Assembly (NCBI GenBank): GCA_024691085.1 | Contig: JAILNX010000019.1 | Span: 46,382 to 110,381 of the forward strand | Source of the DNA: Clostridiales bacterium | GTDB taxonomy: Bacteria; Bacillota; Clostridia; Christensenellales; CAG-138 | Direction of reading: 5' to 3' | Length of the DNA stretch: 64,000 nucleotides | Part shown: piece after piece, positions 1-6,738 of the stretch | Position numbering within the stretch: position 1 is the first letter of the stretch | Layout of the letters: each line of letters opens with the position of its first letter | Notes under the pieces: model-generated | The model's input: the letters and a program-made list of their open reading frames with translations, nothing else | Told to the model about the DNA's origin: nothing | The model's database searches: none | Program-made: the position numbers and the translations under genes

Positions 1-1508
1 GCGCCGGATACCGCGGGAGCCGCGGTATCGAAGATGAGCCACTCCATGAACGTCTGGAGCCACTTGCCGACCGTTCCGAAAGTGAGCAGGAATATGATCG
101 CCATTATCCCGAGGAAGATCGGTATGGCGAAGAACTTGTTCGTGAGGACGCGGTCGATCTTATCGGAAAGACCGGGCCTGTCCGACTTGTCCTTTTTGAA
201 ATAGCACGAAGCGGCGAGGCCGTCGATATAGCGGTAGCGGCTGTCCGCGAGGAGCGCGATGTTGTCCGTAAAGGGACTTCCCGAAGCGGTCGCGTATTCC
301 GTGACGACCTTGTCGACCTCGGCGGTGACGTCCGCGGGGAGCTTTAAGCGTTCCTTTACCGGCACGTCGCCCTCCAAAAGCTTCATCGCCGCCCAGTGCG
401 TGGGAAGGCCGGCTTGATCTGCGTGCTCCTCGATAAGCGAATCGAGCTTGTGGTGGATGGAGTGCGTGAAGTCGTCGTAGAGATGGTCGGGCTCGAGCAG
501 GAAGCCCTCGTGGAACTGCGTATGCACCGCGGTGATGAGCCTCTGCGCCTGCGAGACCAGCTCCTTTACGCCCTGCCCCGTCCTTGCGGAGATGGGGATA
601 ACGGGTATGCCGAGCTCGAACGAGAGGCGTTTCACGTCGATGGTGTCGCCCTTTTTCTCCACCTCGTCCATCATGTTGAGCGCGATTATCATGGGGCGCT
701 CGAGCTCCAGAAGCTGAACGGTGAGGTAGAGATTGCGCTCTAAGTTCGTCGCGTCGATTATGTTGATTATGGCGTCGGGCTTCTCGTCCACGATGAACCG
801 TCTCGCGACGATCTCCTCCATCGTGTAGGGCGAAAGCGAATAGATGCCGGGAAGGTCGACGAGCGTCATCTCGTGGCCCATCGTGCAGAGCCCGTCCTTA
901 TTGGACGAGGTCTTTACCCTGCCCTCCTTCTTTTCGACGGTGACGCCGGGGAAATTGCCCACGTATTCGCGCGCGCCGGTCATGGCGTTGAAGAGCGTCG
1001 TCTTGCCGCAGTTGGGGTTCCCCGCGAGCGCGAGCTTGACGGGCTTGTCCGTGAAGCCCTCCTTTTTGCATTCGCAGTCCTTACCCTTTTTGCCGCACAC
1101 GGCGCAGCCGCTGTCGGCTTTCAGCATGAGCTCTGTCAGCTTCGCCGCCCTCGCGTGAGCGCCGGAGTCCTCGAGGTCGGTATCCTCCTCCGCCTCGAGT
1201 AAGCTCCTGCCCTCCTTCATGAACTTATCGACCGCCTCGGCCTTCCTTTTAAGGGACGAGGCCGCCTCTTCCTCGGTCATCAGCTCGATCCTCGCCGCGT
1301 CCTCAAGGCGCAGAGACAGTGAATACCCGCGGAGCGAAAGCTCGAGGGGATCGCCCATCGGCGCGCGCTTTTTTACCGTTATCGCCGTGCCGGGCGTGAT
1401 GCCCATGTCGAAAAGCCTGCGGCGGAGCGCGGGCTCGTCGGCGGTCAGCCTGCGTACGTACGCCGTGCCGCCTATTTCAAGATCTGCCAAAGTTCTGTTT
1501 TTTTCCAT
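1..1508 (-). CDS. feoB: FeoA-FeoB fusion, ferrous iron transporter (partial, cut by window edge)
   Basis: Membrane importer of Fe(II) in which FeoA is fused to the front of FeoB. My translation shows a FeoA/SH3-like domain at about residues 5-75, a charged linker with four cysteines (C135, C138, C145, C147), then the FeoB G domain with G1 GNPNCGKT (163-170), G3 DLPG and G4 NMMD. A helical segment leads to the first membrane helices from about residue 455. The gene leaves the window after 502 codons, so most of the permease is not visible. The ATG starts the FeoA domain; its only Shine-Dalgarno candidate is an AGGG inside the upstream inverted repeat. Family knowledge: FeoB GTPase activity gates iron uptake under anoxia. 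The cysteine linker is unusual and could bind metal (inference). Confidence 0.95.
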   Translation of the reverse strand, partial: MEKNRTLADLEIGGTAYVRRLTADEPALRRRLFDMGITPGTAITVKKRAPMGDPLELSLRGYSLSLRLEDAARIELMTEEEAASSLKRKAEAVDKFMKEGRSLLEAEEDTDLEDSGAHARAAKLTELMLKADSGCAVCGKKGKDCECKKEGFTDKPVKLALAGNPNCGKTTLFNAMTGAREYVGNFPGVTVEKKEGRVKTSSNKDGLCTMGHEMTLVDLPGIYSLSPYTMEEIVARRFIVDEKPDAIINIIDATNLERNLYLTVQLLELERPMIIALNMMDEVEKKGDTIDVKRLSFELGIPVIPISARTGQGVKELVSQAQRLITAVHTQFHEGFLLEPDHLYDDFTHSIHHKLDSLIEEHADQAGLPTHWAAMKLLEGDVPVKERLKLPADVTAEVDKVVTEYATASGSPFTDNIALLADSRYRYIDGLAASCYFKKDKSDRPGLSDKIDRVLTNKFFAIPIFLGIMAIIFLLTFGTVGKWLQTFMEWLIFDTAAPAVSG

Positions 1509-1518
1509 AATCAAAAAA

Positions 1519-1543
1519 CCCTGTAAAGCACTTTTTTACAGGG
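1519..1543 (-). promoter_or_regulatory. 9-bp inverted repeat at the feoAB transcription start (operator or terminator)
   Basis: CCCTGTAAA and TTTACAGGG form a perfect 9-bp inverted repeat around 7 bases. On the minus strand it is followed by TTTTTTG, so it can terminate transcripts from the upstream lipoprotein gene. It also covers the predicted +1 of the feoAB promoter and contains the only SD-like AGGG. A metal-responsive operator is possible, but no consensus was recognised. Confidence 0.6.
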
Positions 1544-1545
1544 TA

Positions 1546-1574
1546 ATTATACGCTTTATATCATCTTAAGTCAA
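1546..1574 (-). promoter_or_regulatory. Promoter of feoAB
   Basis: TTGACT (1569-1574), 17-base spacer, TATAAT (1546-1551), reading toward the feoAB start 38 bases below. Confidence 0.75.
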
Positions 1575-1612
1575 ACGGCGAAGGCGTATTTTGGCCTGAT
1601 ACCGCGATTATA

Positions 1613-2794
1613 TTATTCGCTTATCCTGCGCGCGACCTCACAGCCGTTTTTGTCGAGGAGCACCGCGAAGTCCTCCTTGTTCTCCGCGAAGGCCTTCTTC
1701 TCGTCCCAGATATAGTCCGCGGCGACGGAGCTCTTTTTGCAGGCGACGGTCAGCGTGCCGCCGGCCTTCAGCACCGCGCCATCCGGGAACGTGAAGACCT
1801 CGTACCCGCGCGTCGAGTAAACGACCCAGCCGGAGACGTCGATGTCGACGCCCGCCGTGTTGGATACGGTGAAGAACTGATCCCGCTTCGACGCCGCGGT
1901 GATCTCCGCGCCCTGCGCGGGCTTCGGGAGCGTCGGGTAGGAGAGATAGATGACGCCGTTCTTCCCGACCGAAACGAGTATGCCGAGGGGATGATCCTGC
2001 GTAAGGAGCTTTTCCGCCGATGCGAGCTTCCTTAAAACAAGCTCGTTCGCGGAGTCCGTATCGACGGCGGTATCCGTCGAGATGACGGCGATGAGCGGGT
2101 TCGCGGCCTTAGCGAACGCCTCGGAGAGCGCGTCGGGATTGCCGTGATTGGGGACCTTCAATACGTCGCAGGAAACGTCCGCGCCGGATGCGAGGATACG
2201 CCCGTCCTCATTGAACTGCATATCTCCCGTGAAGAGGAAGCTCCTGCCGTTGACCGCGAGCTTTATAACGAGCGAGTTGTCGTTGTCGTCGTCCGCATCC
2301 TGCGCCGTGGGCCCTAAAACGTCGAAAAAGACGCCGTCCGCGATCTCTATCCTGTCGCCCGCCCTTGCGTATTCGCCCGCGAGCCCGAGCGAAAGCACCT
2401 CGTTTTCGACCTTGACGCGGTCGTTAAGAAGCGACGGGAACAGCACCCTTTTTACGGTGAACGCCTCGGAGATCGGCTTAAGACCGCCCATGTGATCGGA
2501 ATGTCCGTGCGTGAGTATCACGCCGTCGATCACGTCCGCGGCCATCGTCTTAAGCGCGCCGAAGAGCTGCGGGAAGCTCTCCTTCGTCCCCGTGTCGATA
2601 AGCCATATGTTTCCGTCGACCGCGACGATCGCCGCGTCCGCCTTGCCGGCGTTCACGAACATCACCTGAACGGAATGCGCCTCGCCCTCGAAGCTGACGG
2701 GATCGGACCAGCTCCGTTTGGCGGGATCCTTCACGCAGCCCGGGACTGCCGCGAAAAGCGCCGCGAGAATTAATATGAAAACGCGCTTAAACAA
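1613..2794 (-). CDS. Secreted metallo-beta-lactamase-fold lipoprotein with lamin-tail domain
   Basis: Lipoprotein of 393 aa. The start is TTG at 2794, because AAAGGAG lies 7 bases upstream and the protein then opens with a signal peptide ending at lipobox AVPGC; a longer reading frame upstream lacks a ribosome site. Residues of about 40-300 form a metallo-beta-lactamase fold of the ComEC/Rec2-related type, with the metal motif THGHSDHMGG, a later GDMQ and NHGN. The C-terminal ~100 residues resemble a lamin-tail domain (LTD). The family includes extracellular phosphodiesterases and nucleases, but the substrate is unknown. It is transcribed from its own promoter and precedes feoAB on the same strand. 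Confidence 0.85.
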   Translation of the reverse strand: MFKRVFILILAALFAAVPGCVKDPAKRSWSDPVSFEGEAHSVQVMFVNAGKADAAIVAVDGNIWLIDTGTKESFPQLFGALKTMAADVIDGVILTHGHSDHMGGLKPISEAFTVKRVLFPSLLNDRVKVENEVLSLGLAGEYARAGDRIEIADGVFFDVLGPTAQDADDDNDNSLVIKLAVNGRSFLFTGDMQFNEDGRILASGADVSCDVLKVPNHGNPDALSEAFAKAANPLIAVISTDTAVDTDSANELVLRKLASAEKLLTQDHPLGILVSVGKNGVIYLSYPTLPKPAQGAEITAASKRDQFFTVSNTAGVDIDVSGWVVYSTRGYEVFTFPDGAVLKAGGTLTVACKKSSVAADYIWDEKKAFAENKEDFAVLLDKNGCEVARRISE

Positions 2795-2828
2795 GCCGAA
2801 TCTCCTTTCATACCGAACCTTATCCTGT

Positions 2829-2857
2829 ATTATAGCATATTTTAACCGCATATTCAA
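2829..2857 (-). promoter_or_regulatory. Promoter of the MBL-fold lipoprotein gene
   Basis: TTGAAT (2852-2857), 17 bases, TATAAT (2829-2834), about 35 bases before the TTG start. Confidence 0.7.
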
Positions 2858-2911
2858 TCCGCGCATTCGGTCGGTTTTTGCCGCATTAAGGCGGACGGGC
2901 GGCCGGAGGTC

Positions 2912-2939
2912 TTGCCAAATCTTCTTTTAATGATATAAT
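2912..2939 (+). promoter_or_regulatory. Promoter of the 2980-4487 gene pair
   Basis: TTGCCA (2912-2917), 16 bases, TATAAT (2934-2939), on the plus strand and divergent from the promoter at 2829-2857. Confidence 0.6.
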
Positions 2940-2979
2940 AAGAGCGAAAATACCCGAAAAGGACTTTACGGTACAAAAA

Positions 2980-3615
2980 ATGAAACACCGTTTTATCAAA
3001 GCCATAGCCCTCGCAGCGGCGTGCATCGCGCTTATTTCCGCCGCCGGGTGCAGGGACAATAAAAAGATGGAGATCCCCGATCCCACCGAGGGGACGGGCT
3101 TCAGCGAGCTTAAGACCGACGATCCCGCCTCGAAGAAGGTAAAGCCGGCCGGCATGAAGACCTCCGTCGATATCCGCAGCGCACGGGAGCTTTCACTCCG
3201 CGGTCTTCCCATAACCCTCGATCTCGCGAGCCTTAATGGCGACGGTTACTTCCTGTTCATATGCAGGGAGAACACGGAGATCGTCCCCGGATTCTATGCT
3301 TCCGATCCCGCCTCGCAGGATCCTGCGGAGACCTCCGTGCCCATCCCGGGCAAGGGCTCCTCTCCCGACGCGACGGATAAGTCCGGCAGAGGGTTCTCCC
3401 CCCTGTTCGGTCTCGGCTGGAACTTCTTCGTATTTGAAAAGAAGTATGACGGCGCAGACGTCTACGAGCGCGAGATCGGCATGCCGTTAAAGCTCAGCGA
3501 AGGCGAAGCGATAACGGTGAAGGCCGGTCAGTACCTGCTCATAATGCGCACTATGGGAAAGGGCGTCGACGATAACGTGAACCCCTTCATAGTGCTTAAG
3601 GGAAAAGACGAATGA
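2980..3615 (+). CDS. Putative lipoprotein, function unknown
   Basis: A 211-aa exported protein with a signal peptide and lipobox SAAGC near residue 24. The mature part is mixed alpha/beta-like and has no motif I recognise. The ribosome site is poor: AAAGGA lies about 17 bases upstream. Its stop overlaps the next start by 4 bases (ATGA), so the two genes are probably coupled; the partner is a membrane-anchored HExxH protein, and the pair may act together at the cell surface. Confidence 0.7.
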   Translation: MKHRFIKAIALAAACIALISAAGCRDNKKMEIPDPTEGTGFSELKTDDPASKKVKPAGMKTSVDIRSARELSLRGLPITLDLASLNGDGYFLFICRENTEIVPGFYASDPASQDPAETSVPIPGKGSSPDATDKSGRGFSPLFGLGWNFFVFEKKYDGADVYEREIGMPLKLSEGEAITVKAGQYLLIMRTMGKGVDDNVNPFIVLKGKDE

Positions 3616-4487
3616 AGCGTTTTGAAAAGCCGCCCTCGGGCGGCGCAGGCCGGGCGTTCCCCGCTCTGTGCCTCGTGATCTCGATAATACTGATATTCGC
3701 TCTTGCCGGATCATCCGGCAGGAGCGTTTTTATTTCCGCCTTCGACAGTTTTCCTCCTTCCTCCCCTTCCTTCGCGGAGGCGTCCGCCGATCCCGCGGAA
3801 GAAAAAACGCCTCCCGATCCTCTTATGCTTGAGGCAGACAGGCTCCTTAAGCGGTTCGGCGTTAAGGTCGTTTTCGGAGAAAGCGTTATGCGGTCGCTGG
3901 GCGCGTACAGAATAGAGCCGGCAATCGACGGCGAACGGATATCCGCCGCGCTCGCGGAGGTCGGCCGCGTGCTCGCCATGTTCCCGGACGGCTTCTTTTT
4001 AAGGCTCACGGGCGGCGGGATAAGGGGGCTCAGGATCGAGCTTTCGGGCGGCGTCGCTGGCGCTCCCCCGCCTCTGGGGCTTACGGGCACGGACGGGGAC
4101 TTCCGCGTGATCGTGCTTTCGGTGAACGCCGAACCCGCCGTGATCCGCGCGACGCTCGCGCACGAGCTCTGCCACGTGATCGATTTAAGGCTCGACTGTC
4201 TCGCGGCATCCGATCCCTCGCATTGGAACGGCGAGGACTGGCTCGCCCTCTGCCCGCCGGGATTCGCATATGGCGAAGGCTCTCCCGCCTATACCGCGGA
4301 GGAGGCGCGGCCCGGGGACGTCTGGTTCATAAACCGCTCCGCGAAGGCTTCGCCGTATGAGGACCGCGCGGAGATCTTCGAGGCGCTGATGCTCCTCGGC
4401 CCCGACAGCCCGATAATAAAAAGTCCGCATATCGCGGCGAAACTCCGCTACTGTCTCGAAGCCGTGAAGTATTATCTTATAAAATGA
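3612..4487 (+). CDS. Membrane-anchored putative zinc metallopeptidase
   Basis: 291 aa. One hydrophobic segment near residues 15-35 anchors an outward catalytic part. H184-E-L-C-H188 is a zincin HExxH motif, and E254 or E257 in DRAEIFEAL is a plausible third zinc ligand. The layout resembles small lipoprotein-like peptidases rather than a named family. The ATG overlaps the upstream lipoprotein stop, and a shared bidirectional terminator follows. The peptidase role is inferred from the motif alone. Confidence 0.6.
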   Translation: MKRFEKPPSGGAGRAFPALCLVISIILIFALAGSSGRSVFISAFDSFPPSSPSFAEASADPAEEKTPPDPLMLEADRLLKRFGVKVVFGESVMRSLGAYRIEPAIDGERISAALAEVGRVLAMFPDGFFLRLTGGGIRGLRIELSGGVAGAPPPLGLTGTDGDFRVIVLSVNAEPAVIRATLAHELCHVIDLRLDCLAASDPSHWNGEDWLALCPPGFAYGEGSPAYTAEEARPGDVWFINRSAKASPYEDRAEIFEALMLLGPDSPIIKSPHIAAKLRYCLEAVKYYLIK

Positions 4488-4516
4488 AAAGGGATGGCGT
4501 GAAGCCATCCCTTTTT
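4487..4516. terminator. Bidirectional terminator between convergent genes
   Basis: GGGATGGC (4491-4498) pairs with GCCATCCC (4504-4511), flanked by AAAA on the left and TTTTT on the right, so it serves the peptidase gene and gdhA. Confidence 0.85.
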
Positions 4517-4533
4517 CGTTTGTCGGTTTTGAA

Positions 4534-5883
4534 TTACACAATACCCTGAGCCATCATGGCGTCGGCGACCTTCTTGAAGCCGGCGAGGTTGGCGCCCCTG
4601 ACGAGGTCGTAACCGAGGCCCGCCTCAGCGGCAGCCTCCATGGAGGCCTTGTGGATGTTGATCATGATGTTGTGGAGCTTGGTGTCGACTTCCTCGGCGC
4701 TCCAGGCAAGACGCTCGGAGTTCTGGCTCATCTCGAGACCGGAAACCGCAACGCCGCCCGCGTTAACAGCCTTGGAGGGAGCAACGATCATGTTCTTCTG
4801 CTGCATCATGTAGAAGAGAGCGTCGTTGGTGGTGGGCATGTTGGCTACCTCGATGTAGTACTTGACGCCGTTCGCAACGATCTTCTCGGCGGACTCCATA
4901 AGGACGTCGTTCTGCATCGCGCAGGGCATGACGATGTCGACCTTGCGGCCGAAGGGCTTCTCCTTCGGGAAGAACTCAACGCCGAACTTGTCGGAGTAAT
5001 CCTGGACGCGGTTCCTGCGGGAAGCGTTCATCTCGAGCATGTAGTTGATCTTCTCCTCGGTGGTAACTCCGTCGGGATCGTAGATGTAACCGTCGGGACC
5101 GGAGAGGGTGACGACCTTACCGCCGAGCTCGGCGACCTTCTTGGTTACGCCCCAGGCGACGTTGCCGAAGCCGGAAACGGCGACGGTCTTGCCGACGATG
5201 GTGTCGTTCTCGTGCTTGAGGACCTCGCAGAGATAGTAAACAGCGCCGAAACCGGTCGCCTCGGGACGGATCAGAGAACCGCCGAAGGAGAGGCCCTTAC
5301 CGGTGAGAACGCCGTTCTCGTAAGCGTTCCTGATACGCTTATACTGACCGAACATGAAGCCGATCTCACGGCCGCCAACACCCATGTCACCGGCGGGAAC
5401 GTCGACGTTCGGACCGATATGACGCTGGAGCTCGGTCATGAAGCTCTGGCAGAAACGCATGATCTCAGCCTCGGACTTGCCGGTGGGATCGAAGTCGGAA
5501 CCGCCCTTGCCGCCGCCCATGGGGAGGGAGGTGAGGCTGTTCTTGAAGGTCTGCTCGAAGCCAAGGAACTTCATGGTGTCAAGGGAAACGTTCTTGTTGA
5601 AGCGGATGCCTCCCTTGTACGGACCGATAGCGGAGTTGAACTGTACGCGGAAGCCGCGGTTTACCTGGACCTTGCCGTTGTCGTCGACCCAGGGTACGCG
5701 GAACTCGATAACGCGCTCCGGCTCAACCATACGCTCGAGCAGGCTGTTCGCCTGATACTCGGGGTGCTTCTCGACCATGGGCTCGAGGGAGCGGAGAACT
5801 TCCTCAACCGTCTGAATGAACAGAGGCTCATGAGAGTCGCGGGCTTTGACCTTAGCGATGACTTCTTCAATGTAAGCGTTCAT
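4534..5883 (-). CDS. gdhA: NADP-type glutamate dehydrogenase
   Basis: 449 aa, the usual length of hexameric bacterial glutamate dehydrogenase. It interconverts 2-oxoglutarate plus ammonium and glutamate. The N-terminal substrate domain holds PMGGGKGGSD with the catalytic-site lysine and the GDMGVGGREIG segment. The dinucleotide domain carries GFGNVAWG. I start at the second in-frame ATG (5883): GGAGG lies 11 bases upstream, and the first ATG at 5901 has no ribosome site. It has a consensus promoter and is monocistronic, ending at a terminator shared with the opposing gene. NADP rather than NAD use is inferred from overall likeness to GdhA. Confidence 0.96.
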   Translation of the reverse strand: MNAYIEEVIAKVKARDSHEPLFIQTVEEVLRSLEPMVEKHPEYQANSLLERMVEPERVIEFRVPWVDDNGKVQVNRGFRVQFNSAIGPYKGGIRFNKNVSLDTMKFLGFEQTFKNSLTSLPMGGGKGGSDFDPTGKSEAEIMRFCQSFMTELQRHIGPNVDVPAGDMGVGGREIGFMFGQYKRIRNAYENGVLTGKGLSFGGSLIRPEATGFGAVYYLCEVLKHENDTIVGKTVAVSGFGNVAWGVTKKVAELGGKVVTLSGPDGYIYDPDGVTTEEKINYMLEMNASRRNRVQDYSDKFGVEFFPKEKPFGRKVDIVMPCAMQNDVLMESAEKIVANGVKYYIEVANMPTTNDALFYMMQQKNMIVAPSKAVNAGGVAVSGLEMSQNSERLAWSAEEVDTKLHNIMINIHKASMEAAAEAGLGYDLVRGANLAGFKKVADAMMAQGIV

Positions 5884-5942
5884 TGTATAGATATCCTCCA
5901 TAAAAATATAGTTGGATTAATGTGGTTTAACCCATCATTCTT

Positions 5943-5970
5943 ATTATAATGTCCTTAACTTCATTGTCAA
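5943..5970 (-). promoter_or_regulatory. Promoter of gdhA
   Basis: Full-consensus TTGACA (5965-5970), 16 bases, TATAAT (5943-5948). Confidence 0.8.
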
Positions 5971-6008
5971 CAGAATATGGAAAATATACTTAATTTTTTA
6001 AATACCAC

Positions 6009-6037
6009 TTGAAAAAAACACGCTCTGTTGTTAAACT
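6009..6037 (+). promoter_or_regulatory. Probable promoter of the SIMPL gene
   Basis: TTGAAA (6009-6014), 17 bases, TAAACT (6032-6037), upstream of GGAGG and the ATG at 6068. Confidence 0.5.
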
Positions 6038-6067
6038 GTAAACGTAAAAAATCACCCGGAGGACAGT

Positions 6068-6718
6068 ATGGACAGGATCATCACGGTTAAAGGTACGGGC
6101 AGGCTCTCGCTCCGCCCGGATCGCGTCACGGTCGAGCTTTCCTTGAACTCGCGCGACAGGGATTATTATAAGGCGATGAAGATCGCGGAGCAGTCCGTTG
6201 AGGCGCTCTCAAATGCGCTCGAGCCTGCGGGCTTCAAGAAGGACGATATCAAGACCGTTCACTTCGGCGTTTCCGCCGAATACGACAACGTCCGCGAGAA
6301 CGGCGTGTTCAAAAACGTCTTCTCCTGCTACGCCGTTTCGCACAGGCTGAGGATCGCCTTCCCCTTCGGCAACGAGCGGCTCTCAAACGTTCTCACCGCC
6401 GCCGCGCGCTCGGTCACGGATCCCGACCTTTTCGTTTCCTTCTCCGTCTCGGACACGAAGGCCGCCGAGGAGGAGCTTATGAAGCTCGCCGCCAAAGACG
6501 CGAGGAAGCGCGCGGAGACGCTCGCGGAGGCGTCCTCGGTTAAGCTCGGCGCGCTTCAATCGATCGATTACGACTCGAACGGGCTCTCGTTCGTGTCCCC
6601 GACGAACTTTTCAAACAGTCCGCGCTTGATGAAGCGCATGGATTCCGTCAGCATGGAGGTCTCTCCCGAGGACGTCTCGCTCGAAAAGAGCGCCGTCTTC
6701 GTGTGGGCGCTGGAATAA
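6068..6718 (+). CDS. SIMPL (DUF541) domain protein, cytosolic
   Basis: 216 aa covering one SIMPL/DUF541 domain from the ITVKGTGRLSLRPDRV start motif onward. Most family members are exported (for example BP26 and YggE); this one has no signal peptide, so it is probably cytosolic. Its biochemical role is unknown. A good GGAGG site fixes the start. The GH3 gene follows 20 bases later and is probably cotranscribed. Confidence 0.8.
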   Translation: MDRIITVKGTGRLSLRPDRVTVELSLNSRDRDYYKAMKIAEQSVEALSNALEPAGFKKDDIKTVHFGVSAEYDNVRENGVFKNVFSCYAVSHRLRIAFPFGNERLSNVLTAAARSVTDPDLFVSFSVSDTKAAEEELMKLAAKDARKRAETLAEASSVKLGALQSIDYDSNGLSFVSPTNFSNSPRLMKRMDSVSMEVSPEDVSLEKSAVFVWALE

Positions 6719-6738
6719 AACGCTTTTTTCAAGGGTAA

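Noticed and set aside
4651-5949. Long plus-strand frame opposite gdhA (432 codons)
   Set aside because: Antisense shadow of a clear gdhA; composition is Val/Leu/Gly/Asp-rich without motifs, typical of the complementary strand of GC-rich genes.
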